A DNA stretch of 64,000 nucleotides from Sphaerotilus mobilis (GTDB lineage: Bacteria; Pseudomonadota; Gammaproteobacteria; Burkholderiales; Burkholderiaceae_C): NCBI RefSeq assembly GCF_004216565.1, contig NZ_SGWV01000012.1, positions 144,190 to 208,189 on the forward strand. The letters are read 5' to 3'. The translations under genes and the position numbers were made by a program. Position 1 is the first letter of the stretch, and every line of letters begins with the position of its first letter. Positions 32,119 through 45,050 of the stretch are shown one piece after another. Below the pieces are notes generated by a model. That model had not been told where the DNA came from and did not search any database. It saw only the letters and a list, made by a program, of their open reading frames with translations.

Positions 32119-32790
32119 TTAGGGCATCGAGAGGAAGTTCAAGAGGCCGTTCGGGTGATCGATCACCGCATCGGCGCCCCATTGGTCGATGGGCTCGCCG
32201 ATGCCGAGGTAGCCCCAGGCTGCGGCGAGAGTGGCCATGCCAGCAGCGCGGCCGGCGATGACGTCTCGGTGGTCGTCGCCCACGTAGACGCAAGCCCGTG
32301 GTGCAACGCCGATGCGGCGGGCTGCTTCCAGCAGGGGTTCGGGGTGTGGCTTGGCATGGGCCGTGGTGTCGCCGCAGACCAGCACGCAGCTGCGCGTGGC
32401 GATGCCCGCCGCCCGGACCACCGGTTCGGCGAAGCGCGTGTACTTGTTGGTGACGATGCCCCAGGGCAGGCCGGCTGCGTCGAGCGCGTCGAGCACCGGC
32501 GCCATGGCGTCGAACACACGCGTCAGGCGCGTCATGCGGGCTTCGTAGAGCGCGAGGTACTCGTCGCGCAGGCTCGGGAAACGTGGGTCGTCCACGCCGA
32601 TTCCCAGCGCCACGTCCACCATGCCGCGCGCACCCGTGCCGGTCATCGGGCGAAAGTCCGACAGCGGCAGCGGGTCCTGTCCGTGGCGCTGGCGCAGTTC
32701 GTTGGCCGCCTCGCCAAGGTCGGGGGCGCTGTCGACCAGCGTGCCATCGAGGTCGAACAGCACGGCGCCCCAGGTGCGGCGTCCGGTCAT
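32119..32790 (-). CDS. gph: Phosphoglycolate phosphatase
   Basis: The protein has 223 aa of the HAD superfamily. Motif [11 protein letters not shown] at the N-terminus, motif II/III region with GIVTNKY and [10 protein letters not shown], motif [10 protein letters not shown]. It removes phosphate from 2-phosphoglycolate formed in DNA repair or photorespiration-type reactions. The start overlaps the ubiG stop by 4 bp, the usual ubiG-gph pair of betaproteobacteria. The host tmRNA follows 15 bp downstream. Confidence 0.93.
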   Translation of the reverse strand: MTGRRTWGAVLFDLDGTLVDSAPDLGEAANELRQRHGQDPLPLSDFRPMTGTGARGMVDVALGIGVDDPRFPSLRDEYLALYEARMTRLTRVFDAMAPVLDALDAAGLPWGIVTNKYTRFAEPVVRAAGIATRSCVLVCGDTTAHAKPHPEPLLEAARRIGVAPRACVYVGDDHRDVIAGRAAGMATLAAAWGYLGIGEPIDQWGADAVIDHPNGLLNFLSMP

Positions 32791-33503
32791 GCGGCGTCCG
32801 GGTCCTTGCGGCAGGCGACCAGGTAGTTGACGCTGGTGTCGTCGTTCAGCCAGTAGCGCTGGGTCAGCGGGTTGTATTGCATGCCGCGGGTCTGCTGCGG
32901 CGTCAGGCCGGCCTCGCGACAGGCGCGCATCAGCTCGCTCGGGCGGATGAACTTGGCGTACTCATGCGTGCCGGCCGGCAGCAGCTTGAGCACGTACTCC
33001 GCACCGACGATGGCGAACAGGAAGGACTTCAGGTTGCGGTTGAGCGTCGACAGGAAGACCCAGCCGCCCGGCTTCACGAGCCGCGCGCAGGCGTCGACGA
33101 TGGCGGCCGGATCGGGCACGTGCTCAACCATCTCCATGCAGGTGACGATGTCGAATTGGCCGGGCTGCTCGGCCGCGAGCGCCTCCGCTGAGACCAGCCG
33201 GTAGCTCACGCCCGCCTGACCGGACTCGAGGGCGTGCAACTGCGCGACCTTGAGCGAGCGCTCGGCCAGGTCGACGCCCAGCACCTCGGCTCCGCGTTGT
33301 GCCATGGCTTCGCTGAGGATGCCGCCGCCGCAGCCCACATCGACGATGCGGCGTCCGGCCAGCGGACCGGTGCATTGTTCGATCCAGCCCAGGCGCAGCG
33401 GGTTGATGCGGTGCAGCGGGCGGAACTCGCTCTCCGGGTCCCACCACTTGTGGGCCAGTTCGCTGAACTTGGCGAGTTCCTTGGGGTCGGCGTTGGCGTG
33501 CAT
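32787..33503 (-). CDS. ubiG: Ubiquinone biosynthesis O-methyltransferase
   Basis: The protein has 238 aa. SAM-binding motif [16 protein letters not shown], the N-terminal [20 protein letters not shown] and [10 protein letters not shown] blocks and [16 protein letters not shown] are all specific to UbiG. It performs both O-methylations in ubiquinone synthesis. It overlaps gph by 4 bp. Confidence 0.96.
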   Translation of the reverse strand: MHANADPKELAKFSELAHKWWDPESEFRPLHRINPLRLGWIEQCTGPLAGRRIVDVGCGGGILSEAMAQRGAEVLGVDLAERSLKVAQLHALESGQAGVSYRLVSAEALAAEQPGQFDIVTCMEMVEHVPDPAAIVDACARLVKPGGWVFLSTLNRNLKSFLFAIVGAEYVLKLLPAGTHEYAKFIRPSELMRACREAGLTPQQTRGMQYNPLTQRYWLNDDTSVNYLVACRKDPDAA

Positions 33504-33583
33504 GGCGTCGTCGTTGTGCAGGGAAGTGGCTCACTGTACCGGGCTGTGTCGGGCCCCGCATCTATGTGGGTCAGCCAAAGAAA

Positions 33584-33603
33584 AACCCCGCCGTGGCGGG
33601 GTT
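33584..33603 (-). terminator. Terminator of the OmpA-family gene
   Basis: The arms AACCCCGCC and GGCGGGGTT form a 9-bp stem with loop GT and a T-run on the minus strand. It follows the OmpA-like stop by about 50 bp. Confidence 0.8.
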
Positions 33604-33655
33604 CGGGAGGCATCGACCGCTGCCGGCCTTGCGGCTGGCAGCGGTGTCGGGATGC

Positions 33656-34399
33656 TTATTTCTTCAGCGTGCGCGTGCCAACCACTTCGATCTCGACGCG
33701 GCGGTTCTTCTGCTTGCCTTCGGGCGTGCCGTTGTCAGCGACGGGCTGCTTCTCGCCCTTGCCTTCGGTGTACACGCGGTTCTGCTCGATGCCCTTGCTC
33801 ACGAGGTACTTCTTGACGGCTTCGGCGCGGTTGACCGAGAGCTTGTCGTTGTACGCGTCGGAGCCATCGGAGTCGGTGTGGCCGACGGCGATGATGACCT
33901 CGAGGTTGATGCCCTGGACCTTGCTGACCAGGTCATCGAGCTTGCCGGCGGCTTCGGGCTTGAGCACGAACTTGGCGGTGTCGAAGAAGGCGTCGGCGGC
34001 GAAGGTGACCTTCTCGCTGACCGGGGCGGCCGGTGCCGGTGCGGCTGCGGGTGCAGCCACCGGAGCCGGGGCGGGCACGACGGCCGGAGCGGGTGCCGGA
34101 GCCGGAGCCGGGGCAGGTGCCGGTGCCGGTGCGGGAGCAGGCGCGGGGGCCGGGGCCGGCGCAGGTGCCGGCGGCGGGGCCGGAGCGGGCGGCGGGGGAA
34201 CGCCGTCGCAGCCCTGATTGCCGGTCGTCGGCGTGAAGAAGCCGTTGCGCCAGCAGTATTCGTTGGTGCCGTTCTTCCAGGCCGGTGCGCCGGAGGCGTT
34301 CTGCGTGTTGCCGTTTTCAGGCTTGCCGCCGCCGACGGTGCCGCATGCGGCGAGTGCGACGGTCGCGAACAGCAGGGACACCTTGCTCAGGTTGTTCAT
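33656..34399 (-). CDS. OmpA-family peptidoglycan-associated lipoprotein
   Basis: The protein has 247 aa. The signal peptide MNNLSKVSLLFATVALAAC ends in a lipobox (C19). A 50-residue Pro-Ala repeat (about 75-125), sometimes broken by Val or Thr, acts as a flexible spacer. The C-terminal OmpA domain (about 135-245) binds peptidoglycan, with the motif KLSVNRAEAVKKYLVSKGI and the conserved GHTDSDGSD. It tethers outer membrane to cell wall. It is divergent from gyrA and has its own terminator; this is the standard gene order near gyrA and ubiG in Burkholderiales. Confidence 0.9.
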   Translation of the reverse strand: MNNLSKVSLLFATVALAACGTVGGGKPENGNTQNASGAPAWKNGTNEYCWRNGFFTPTTGNQGCDGVPPPPAPAPPPAPAPAPAPAPAPAPAPAPAPAPAPAPAPAVVPAPAPVAAPAAAPAPAAPVSEKVTFAADAFFDTAKFVLKPEAAGKLDDLVSKVQGINLEVIIAVGHTDSDGSDAYNDKLSVNRAEAVKKYLVSKGIEQNRVYTEGKGEKQPVADNGTPEGKQKNRRVEIEVVGTRTLKK

Positions 34400-34673
34400 G
34401 GTTTTCCTCTCGATGGACCGCAGAGAGCGGCAATGGACGTTCGCCCGAGCGAACGGTCTGACGCAGGACGCTTAGATCCCAAACGACGTGAAAATTATTC
34501 TGCCATAGGGACTTCTGGCGTCGGACCGTGGCAACACCCGGTTGTTGAGCCTGTCGTGGCTGTCGTCGACCGGCAACAGGTCGGGCACGCCTAAAATCCG
34601 TCGATTCGCCTGGGCGCGCCCGCTTGCGCCGTGTGCCGGAACCTGTGTCCGGCGCCGGCCTTCCCGAGATCTC

Positions 34674-37345
<2,672 letters not shown>

Positions 37346-37346
<1 letters not shown>

Positions 37347-37990
37347 TGTCCACCCGCAACCACGTCCTGACGTCCATTCCGCGCATGCCCTTGCGCAACA
37401 TGCTGGCCAGCCTGGCGCTTGGCGCCGCCTTGTCGCCGGTCCTGGCCGCCGATGCACCGGCCGCACCAGCGGCTGCTGCGGCCGTGGCCAGCCCGGCCAA
37501 GAAGGCACTGATCCAGAAGGTGCTGACGCTGCAGCAGCCCGGCATCGAGGCCATTGCCCGTGCGCTGGTCGAACAGCCGGTCGCGCCGATGGTCCAGCAG
37601 GTCTCAATGATCATCCAGACCCGCGTGCCGCCGGACAAGCGCGAGGCCTTGCAGAAGGACCTGCAGGTCGAGCTGAAGAAGTACATGGACGCGGCCATGC
37701 CGCTGGTGCGCGACAAGGCCGTGGCGGCCGCGCCGTCCACGATCGGCGCGCAGCTGGACCAGAAGTTCAGCGAGGAAGAACTGCGCCAGCTGGTGGCCTG
37801 GCTGGATTCGCCGGTCGCCCGCAAGTACCAGTTCACGCTGCCCGAGTTCCAGAAGTCGCTGACCGACAAGCTGGTTGCCGAGACCCGCAGCAGCATCGAG
37901 CCCAAGCTGCGCGATCTCGACGCCGCGATCGGCAAGCGCCTGTCCGTTGCCGCGCCGGCGGCCACCCCGGCGGCACCCGCCAAGCCCTGA
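37346..37990 (+). CDS. DUF2059 exported protein
   Basis: The protein has 214 aa with signal peptide (MPLRNMLASLALGAALSPVLAAD; ATG at 37385 is an alternative start). The domain LARALVEQPVAPM to FSEEELRQLVAWLDSPVARKY is the DUF2059 pattern. It is exported, with Pro/Ala-rich ends. The start codon shares one base with the gyrA stop (TGATG). Function unknown. In many relatives serC occupies the next position after this gene; here pheA follows directly. Confidence 0.85.
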
Positions 37991-38030
37991 ACCCGAGCGT
38001 CGCTCACGCGGCGCCGCATCCCGTCCTGCC

Positions 38031-39170
38031 ATGTCCGACCACGCGCCCGACGACGCCCTCCTTCCACCGACCCCGGCGGCTCCGGTCGACCCCGCGCTGC
38101 TCGCGCTGCGCACGCAGATCGACGCGCTCGACCGTGACCTGCTGGCGTTGCTGAACCGGCGCGCCGGGCTGGCCCTCGCGGTCGGCGAGATCAAGAAGAA
38201 GGAAGGCTCGGTGGTGTTCCGCCCCGAGCGCGAGGCGCAGGTCATCGACGGCCTGAAGGCGGTCAACCCGGGGCCGCTCAAGGGCGACAGCGTTGCGCCC
38301 ATCTGGCGCGAGATCATGAGCGCCTGCCGCTCGCTGGAGACGCCCACCCGCGTGGCCTACCTCGGCCCGGCCGGCACCTTCAGCGAACAGGCGGCGCTGG
38401 GCTACTTCGGCAGCTCGCTGGTGCGCGTGCCGTGCGCCAGCATCGACGAGGTCTTCCGCGCGACGACCGCCGGTGCGGCCGACTTCGGCGTGGTGCCGGT
38501 CGAGAACTCGACCGAGGGTGTGGTGGCGCGCTCGCTGGACCTGTTCCTGACCACGCCCTTGTTCATCATCGGCGAGACCAGCCTGTTCGTGCGCCACAAC
38601 CTGCTGCGCCGCGAGGACACGCTGGCCGGCCTGCAGGCCGTCTGCGCCCACCCGCAGGCGCTGGCGCAGTGCCACGGCTGGCTCAGCCATCACCTGCCCG
38701 ATGTGGAGCGCCGACCGGTCGCCAGCAATGCCGAGGGCGCGCGCCTGGCCGCGCTTGACCCGACGCTCGCGGCCATTGCCAGCGACCGCGCGGCCAGCGA
38801 ATGGGGCTTGCACATGGTCTCGCCAGCGATCCAGGACGATGCCAACAACCGCACCCGCTTTGCCATCGTGACCCACCCGGAACGCCACCCGGCGCCGGCG
38901 GCCTCGGGCCACGATTGCACCAGCCTGGTCGTCTCGGTGATCAACCGGCCTGGCGCGGTGCATGACATGCTGGTGCCGCTCAAGCACCACGGCGTGTCGA
39001 TGACCCGCTTCGAGTCGCGCCCGGCCCGCTCCGACCAGTGGGAGTACTACTTCTACATCGACGTGCAGGGCCATCCCGACACGCCGACCGTGGCGACGGC
39101 GCTCAAGGAACTGCGCAGCGTGTGCGCCTACTTCAAGGTCCTGGGGACGTACCCGATCGACGTGCACTGA
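38031..39170 (+). CDS. pheA: Chorismate mutase/prephenate dehydratase (P-protein)
   Basis: The protein has 379 aa from ATG 38031. Chorismate mutase domain at about 22-105 (LRTQIDALDRDLLALLNRRA), prephenate dehydratase domain at about 112-290 (VAYLGPAGTFSEQAALGYFG; VVPVENSTEG) and ACT regulatory domain at the C-terminus (TSLVVSVINRPGAVHDMLVP with FESRP). It makes phenylpyruvate and is feedback-regulated by phenylalanine. It is followed after 77 bp by tyrA. Confidence 0.96.
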   Translation: MSDHAPDDALLPPTPAAPVDPALLALRTQIDALDRDLLALLNRRAGLALAVGEIKKKEGSVVFRPEREAQVIDGLKAVNPGPLKGDSVAPIWREIMSACRSLETPTRVAYLGPAGTFSEQAALGYFGSSLVRVPCASIDEVFRATTAGAADFGVVPVENSTEGVVARSLDLFLTTPLFIIGETSLFVRHNLLRREDTLAGLQAVCAHPQALAQCHGWLSHHLPDVERRPVASNAEGARLAALDPTLAAIASDRAASEWGLHMVSPAIQDDANNRTRFAIVTHPERHPAPAASGHDCTSLVVSVINRPGAVHDMLVPLKHHGVSMTRFESRPARSDQWEYYFYIDVQGHPDTPTVATALKELRSVCAYFKVLGTYPIDVH

Positions 39171-39247
39171 GGCGGCGCCACGATCGATCCGGCGTACCAG
39201 CGAACCAGCGAACCAGCAAACAAGAACAGCAAGACGGGCGGCAAGGC

Positions 39248-40135
39248 ATGGCGATGTTCCGGCAACTGGGGGTGATCGGCTGCGGCCTGATGGGCGGCAG
39301 CTTTGCGCTGGCTCTCAAGCGCGGTGGCCTGGTCAAGCGTGTGGTCGGCTACAGCAAGTCGCCGTCGACGGTCGACCGGGCCAAGCGCCTGGGCGTGATC
39401 GACGAGTCGGCCGATTCGGCGCTGCTGGCGGTCTCGGGCTCGGACATCGTGCTGATCTCGGTGCCGGTGGCCGCGACCGAGGGCACGCTCAAGACCATCC
39501 GCCACGGCATCGAGCCGGGCGCGCTGGTGATGGACGTGGGCAGCACCAAGCGCGACGTGGTCGATGCGGCCCGGCGCGTGCTCAAGGAACGGCTGGTGTC
39601 CTTCGTGCCGGCACACCCGATCGCGGGCAAGGAAGTGGCCGGCGTCGAACACGCCGATGCGCTGCTCTACCAGAACCGCCAGGTCATCCTGACGCCCTTG
39701 TCGCAGACCGATCCGGCGCTGGTCCAGAAGGCCACCGACGTCTGGGCCGCCGTGGGCTCGCAGGTCTTGCGCATGACCCCGGAGAACCACGACACCGCGT
39801 TTGCCGCCGTCAGCCACCTGCCGCACCTGCTGGCGTTTGCCTACTTCAACGCCGTCATGGCCCAGCCGGCCGGACGCGAGTTCCTGTCGCTGGCCGGACC
39901 GGGCTTTCGCGACTTCACCCGCATCGCCGCCAGCGAGCCGGCGGTCTGGCGCGACATCCTGGCCAGCAACCGCGAGGAGGTCATCAAGCAGCTGGCCCGC
40001 CTGCGCCACGCGCTGGACGCCTTCGAGCACGTCATGCGCTCGGGCAACCAGGAGGCGCTGGAAGACCTGATCCGCAGTGCCTCCGAAGGTCGCGGCAACT
40101 GGCAGATGAACGCGCGGCCAGGCTCGGCGCGTTGA
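39248..40135 (+). CDS. tyrA: Prephenate dehydrogenase
   Basis: The protein has 295 aa from ATG 39248. NAD-binding motif GVIGCGLMGGSFALAL, then VMDVGSTKRDVV, FVPAHPIAGKEVAGVEHADA and the dimerisation region GREFLSLAGPGFRDFTRIAA. It oxidises prephenate to 4-hydroxyphenylpyruvate for tyrosine. hisC, which often lies between pheA and tyrA in Burkholderiales, is absent here. The spacer upstream has three CGAACCAG-like repeats. Confidence 0.95.
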   Translation: MAMFRQLGVIGCGLMGGSFALALKRGGLVKRVVGYSKSPSTVDRAKRLGVIDESADSALLAVSGSDIVLISVPVAATEGTLKTIRHGIEPGALVMDVGSTKRDVVDAARRVLKERLVSFVPAHPIAGKEVAGVEHADALLYQNRQVILTPLSQTDPALVQKATDVWAAVGSQVLRMTPENHDTAFAAVSHLPHLLAFAYFNAVMAQPAGREFLSLAGPGFRDFTRIAASEPAVWRDILASNREEVIKQLARLRHALDAFEHVMRSGNQEALEDLIRSASEGRGNWQMNARPGSAR

Positions 40136-40219
40136 ACGTTCCCGATCTCCCGAGGGGCCGCACCGGTTGCGGCCCTTGTCCATTTGAACTTCCCTGACTG
40201 CTGTCGCAGCCGCGCGCCC

Positions 40220-42238
40220 ATGTACGACATCCCCCACCTCGACCTGCCGCCCCTGGGCGCTGCCGCCGGCACCGTGCGCCTGCCGGGCTCCAAGAGCATT
40301 TCCAACCGTCTGCTGCTGCTGGCCGGCCTGAGCCAGGGCCGCACGACGCTGGTCGACCTGCTGGACTCGGACGACACCCGCGTCATGCTGGCGGCCCTGC
40401 GCACGCTGGGCTGCACGATCGAGCAGATCGGCCGTCTGACCCACATCGACGGTTTCGCCGGCCAGCCGGCCGTCGCCGAAGCCGAGCTCTTCCTGGGCAA
40501 CGCCGGCACCGCGATGCGCCCGCTGACCGCTGCACTGGCCGTGCTGTCGACACAAGGCAGCGGCCGGCGCTACACGCTCAAGGGCGTGCCACGCATGCAC
40601 GAGCGGCCGATCGGCGATCTGGTCGATGCGTTGCGCGGCCTGGGCGTCACGGTCGACTGTCTGGCCAACGAGGGCTACCCGCCGCTTTGCCTGGCCGGTG
40701 GAACCCTCGATCTGAACGCACCGGTCAAGGTGCGCGGTGACGTCTCCAGCCAGTTCCTGACCGCGCTGCTGCTGGCCCTGCCGCTGGCGGCCGAGCGCGC
40801 CGACGTCGTCATCGAGGTCGTTGGCGAGCTGATTTCCAAGCCCTACATCGAGATCACGCTGAACCTGCTGGAACGCTTCGGCATCGCGGTCCGGCGCGAC
40901 GGCTGGGCCCGTTTCACCATCCCGGCCGGCAGCCGCTACGTCACGCCGGGCGAGGTCCACGTCGAGGGCGACGCCTCATCGGCGTCCTACTTCATCGCCC
41001 TGGGCACGCTGGCGGGCGTCGACGCGCCGGTGCGCATCGAGGGCGTGGGCAGCGCGTCGATCCAGGGTGACATCCGCTTCGTCGAGGCCGCAGAGGCGAT
41101 GGGCGCCGTGGTCCGCGCCGAGCCCAACGCGCTGGAGGTCCGCCGTGGTGCGTGGCCGCTGCGCGCCATCGACATGGACTGCAACGCCATCCCCGACGCG
41201 GCCATGACGCTGGCCGTCATGGCGCTCTACGCCGACGGCCCCTGCACGCTGCGCAACATCGCCAGCTGGCGCGTCAAGGAGACCGACCGCATCGCCGCCA
41301 TGGCCGCCGAACTGCGCAAGGTTGGCGCGCAGGTCGAGGAGGGCGCGGACTTCATCCGTGTCTGGCCGCTGGACGTGTTCCAGCCCGCCTCGATCCACAC
41401 CTACGACGACCACCGCATGGCGATGTGCCTGTCGCTGGCGGCCTTCCACCCGCTCAAGGGTGCGACACCGGTGCCCACCCGCATCCTCGATCCGAAGTGC
41501 GTCGCCAAGACCTTCCCGGACTACTTCGAGACCCTGTTCTCGGTGGTCGCGGCCGAGCCGGCGCACATCCCGGTCATCACCATCGACGGTCCGACCGCCT
41601 CCGGCAAGGGCACGCTGGCTGCCGGCGTTGCCGCGCGGCTGGGCTATCACACGCTGGACTCGGGTTCGCTCTACCGCGTCACCGCGCTGGCCGCACGCTC
41701 GGCCGGCGTCGCGCCGGAGGACGAGGCTGGCGTGGTCGCCATCGCCCGGGCGATGAAGCTGCAGTTCGCCGGCGTCGTGGTGCTGCTCGACGGCGTCGAC
41801 GTCAGCGAGCAGTTGAGGGAAGAGCAGATCGGCGCCATGGCCTCGCAGGTCGCCGCCCATCCGGCCGTGCGCGCCGCGCTGTTCGACCTGCAGTGCGCCT
41901 TCCGTCAACTGCCCGGCCTGGTGGCCGACGGCCGCGACATGGGCACGGTGATCTTCCCGGTCGCGCCGCTCAAGGTCTTCCTGACCGCGACCGCCGCCGC
42001 GCGGGCCGAGCGACGTCATAAGCAATTGATTTCGAAGGGAATTCCTGCTAGTCTCGCCGACCTTCGCGCGGACCTGGAGGCCCGCGATGCGCGCGACCGA
42101 GGTCGCAGCACCGCACCGCTCAAGCCCGCCGAAGATGCGCTTTCCCTGGACAACTCGCTGGTTGGCATCGACGCCTCGGTGCAGCAGGTGGTGGACTGGT
42201 GGGAAGCGCGGCTGCCGTTCGGCGCGTTGGCGGGTTGA
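40220..42238 (+). CDS. aroA-cmk: Fused EPSP synthase / cytidylate kinase
   Basis: The protein has 672 aa from ATG 40220. Residues about 1-445 are 3-phosphoshikimate 1-carboxyvinyltransferase ([38 protein letters not shown], ending PDYFETL). Residues about 450-670 are CMP kinase ([20 protein letters not shown] Walker [29 protein letters not shown]). One chain covers the sixth shikimate step and CMP/dCMP phosphorylation. Separate adjacent genes are usual; fusion is known in some Burkholderiales. No internal stop or start suggests a split. rpsA follows, as in the classic cmk-rpsA pair. Confidence 0.95.
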   Translation: MYDIPHLDLPPLGAAAGTVRLPGSKSISNRLLLLAGLSQGRTTLVDLLDSDDTRVMLAALRTLGCTIEQIGRLTHIDGFAGQPAVAEAELFLGNAGTAMRPLTAALAVLSTQGSGRRYTLKGVPRMHERPIGDLVDALRGLGVTVDCLANEGYPPLCLAGGTLDLNAPVKVRGDVSSQFLTALLLALPLAAERADVVIEVVGELISKPYIEITLNLLERFGIAVRRDGWARFTIPAGSRYVTPGEVHVEGDASSASYFIALGTLAGVDAPVRIEGVGSASIQGDIRFVEAAEAMGAVVRAEPNALEVRRGAWPLRAIDMDCNAIPDAAMTLAVMALYADGPCTLRNIASWRVKETDRIAAMAAELRKVGAQVEEGADFIRVWPLDVFQPASIHTYDDHRMAMCLSLAAFHPLKGATPVPTRILDPKCVAKTFPDYFETLFSVVAAEPAHIPVITIDGPTASGKGTLAAGVAARLGYHTLDSGSLYRVTALAARSAGVAPEDEAGVVAIARAMKLQFAGVVVLLDGVDVSEQLREEQIGAMASQVAAHPAVRAALFDLQCAFRQLPGLVADGRDMGTVIFPVAPLKVFLTATAAARAERRHKQLISKGIPASLADLRADLEARDARDRGRSTAPLKPAEDALSLDNSLVGIDASVQQVVDWWEARLPFGALAG

Positions 42239-42395
42239 TCCATTTGAGGGTCGCCGTGCCGACACGGCGACGACAGCGAACGGTTCCGGGGCCTTCCCGC
42301 CGTGCGTCAGCACACCGAGGCCCCGGTTCGACAACCTAACCCGCCACGGAAGTGGTCCGAGTCGCCGGTTCCATCGCCGGCGCAGAAAGTCCCAA

Positions 42396-44108
42396 ATGTC
42401 CCAAGCTGCTGCCTTCGAAGGCATGGAATCCTTTGCCGCGCTGTTCGAGGAATCGCTGCAACGCGCCGACATGCGCGCTGGCGAGGTCATCTCCGCCGAA
42501 GTGGTCCGCGTCGAGCACAACTTCGTCGTCGTCAACGCCGGCCTGAAGTCCGAAGCCTACGTTCCCATCGAAGAATTCAAGAACGACCAGGGCGAGATCG
42601 AAGTCCAGGTCGGCGACTTCGTCTCCGTCGCGATCGACGCGATCGAGAACGGCTACGGCGACACCATCCTGTCGCGCGACAAGGCCAAGCGCCTGGCCTC
42701 GTGGCTGTCGCTGGAAACCGCGCTGGAGTCGGGCGACTTCGTCACCGGCACGGTCAGCGGCAAGGTCAAGGGCGGCCTGACGGTGCTGGTCAACGGCATC
42801 CGCGCCTTCCTGCCGGGTTCGCTGCTCGACACGCGTCCGGTCAAGGACATGAGCCCGTTCGAGGGCAAGACCATGGAGTTCAAGGTCATCAAGCTCGATC
42901 GCAAGCGCAACAACGTCGTGTTGTCGCGTCGTGCGGTGGTCGAGGCTTCGATGGGCGAAGAGCGCGCCAAGCTGCTCGAGACGCTGCGTGAAGGCGCGAT
43001 CGTCAACGGCGTGGTCAAGAACATCACCGAATACGGTGCGTTCGTGGACCTCGGCGGCATCGACGGCCTGCTGCACATCACCGACATGGCCTGGCGCCGT
43101 GTCCGTCACCCGAGCGAAGTGGTGACGGTGGGTCAGGAACTGACGGCCAAGGTCCTGAAGTTCGACGCCGAGAAGAACCGCGTCTCGCTGGGTCTCAAGC
43201 AGATGGGCGACGACCCGTGGATCGGCGTCTCGCGCCGCTACCCGTCGAGCACCCGCCTGTTCGGCAAGGTCACCAACATCGCCGACTACGGCGCGTTCGT
43301 CGAGATCGAACCGGGCATCGAAGGCCTGGTGCACGTCTCCGAAATGGACTGGACCAACAAGAACGTCGCCCCGTCCAAGATCGTGGCCCTGGGCGACGAG
43401 GTCGAGGTCATGGTGCTGGAGATCGACGAAGACAAGCGTCGTATCTCGCTGGGCATGAAGCAGTGCAAGCAGAACCCGTGGGACGAGTTCGCGCAGAACT
43501 TCAAGCGCGGCGACCGCGTCAAGGGTCCCGTCAAGTCGATCACCGACTTCGGCGTGTTCGTTGGCCTGGCCGCTGGCATCGACGGCCTGGTGCACCTGTC
43601 CGACCTGTCGTGGAACGAGCCGGGCGAAGCCGCGGTTCGCAACTACAAGAAGGGTCAGGACGTCGAGGCGATCGTTCTGGGCATCGACGTCGAGCGCGAG
43701 CGCATCTCGCTGGGCATCAAGCAGCTCGATACCGACCCGTTCACCAGCTACACCACGCTCAATGACCGTGGCGCCCTGGTCAGCGGCAAGGTCAAGACCG
43801 TCGACGCGCGCGGCGCCGAGATCCAGCTCAACGACGACGTCACCGGCTACCTGCGTGCCTCCGAGATCGCCCGCGAGCGTGTCGAAGATGCCCGCAACGT
43901 GCTGAAGGAAGGCGAAGAAGTCTCCGCCCTGATCATCAACATCGACCGCAAGCTGCGCTCGATCCAGCTGTCGATCAAGGCCAAGGACAACGTTGAGCAG
44001 CAGGAAGCCCTGCAGCGGCTGTCGGCCGACAACCGCGAGACCGCTGGCAACGCCGGCACGACCAGCCTGGGCGCGCTGCTCAAGGCCAAGCTGGACCAGG
44101 GCAACTGA
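42396..44108 (+). CDS. rpsA: 30S ribosomal protein S1
   Basis: The protein has 570 aa. Six S1/OB motifs in tandem, each recognisable from a GxVxxITxYGAFV-like block ([60 protein letters not shown]). Starts [20 protein letters not shown]. It binds mRNA and docks it on the 30S subunit. Downstream is ihfB at 60 bp. Confidence 0.97.
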   Translation: MSQAAAFEGMESFAALFEESLQRADMRAGEVISAEVVRVEHNFVVVNAGLKSEAYVPIEEFKNDQGEIEVQVGDFVSVAIDAIENGYGDTILSRDKAKRLASWLSLETALESGDFVTGTVSGKVKGGLTVLVNGIRAFLPGSLLDTRPVKDMSPFEGKTMEFKVIKLDRKRNNVVLSRRAVVEASMGEERAKLLETLREGAIVNGVVKNITEYGAFVDLGGIDGLLHITDMAWRRVRHPSEVVTVGQELTAKVLKFDAEKNRVSLGLKQMGDDPWIGVSRRYPSSTRLFGKVTNIADYGAFVEIEPGIEGLVHVSEMDWTNKNVAPSKIVALGDEVEVMVLEIDEDKRRISLGMKQCKQNPWDEFAQNFKRGDRVKGPVKSITDFGVFVGLAAGIDGLVHLSDLSWNEPGEAAVRNYKKGQDVEAIVLGIDVERERISLGIKQLDTDPFTSYTTLNDRGALVSGKVKTVDARGAEIQLNDDVTGYLRASEIARERVEDARNVLKEGEEVSALIINIDRKLRSIQLSIKAKDNVEQQEALQRLSADNRETAGNAGTTSLGALLKAKLDQGN

Positions 44109-44168
44109 TCCTCGTGATGGCACGGTGCGCCGAGCCGCAAGGCCTGGCGCACCCACCCCGACCTAGCC

Positions 44169-44555
<387 letters not shown>

Positions 44556-44590
44556 ACGGACGGCCGCGAGGTCGACCCGGACTGCCCCGA

Positions 44591-44625
44591 AACCCGCCCG
44601 CAGCTGCGCTGCCGGCGGGTTTTTT
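44591..44625 (+). terminator. Terminator after ihfB
   Basis: The arms AACCCGCC (44591-44598) and GGCGGGTT (44614-44621) form a stem followed by a T-run. It lies 36 bp after the ihfB stop and before lapA. Confidence 0.82.
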
Positions 44626-44702
44626 CATGCGCGTCGCGGCCCGCTGGCATCGGGCTGTCCAGGGGCGATCCGCAGGGGGCGCCGCACTAGAATCGCGCCC
44701 CT

Positions 44703-45050
44703 ATGCGCATCCTCATCTGGGCCGTCCGAGCGGCCCTCTTCTTCGTGCTGTTCGCCTTCGCGCTGAACAACCAGCACGTGGTCCTGCTGCACTGGTTCTT
44801 CGGTGTCTCGACCCAGGCGCCGATGGTGCTGGTCGTGCTGGTGACCTTCGCCGCCGGCTGCGCGGCCGGCGTCTTCGCGATGTTGCCGGGCTGGTGGCGC
44901 CAGCATCGCCGCACCCGCGCGCTCGAGGCCGCCGTGCCGCGCACCAGCGCACCGCCGATGTCGCCCGGAGCGACGGCCGCATCGGCCACCCGCCCGGCTC
45001 CGCTGGCCACTGAACCCGAACTGCCGCACCCGCCCCGTGATGGACTTTGA
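44703..45050 (+). CDS. lapA: LapA-like inner-membrane protein
   Basis: The protein has 115 aa with two N-terminal membrane helices (VRAALFFVLFAFALNNQHVV; MVLVVLVTFAAGCAAGVFAM) joined by LLHWFFGVSTQAP, the DUF1049/LapA signature. Works with LapB in LPS assembly control. The end overlaps the lapB start by 11 bp. Confidence 0.88.
   Translation: MRILIWAVRAALFFVLFAFALNNQHVVLLHWFFGVSTQAPMVLVVLVTFAAGCAAGVFAMLPGWWRQHRRTRALEAAVPRTSAPPMSPGATAASATRPAPLATEPELPHPPRDGL

Noticed and set aside
40155-40175. Terminator after tyrA
   Set aside because: A GGGCCGC/GCGGCCC hairpin exists but has no T-run, and the operon seems to continue into aroA-cmk.
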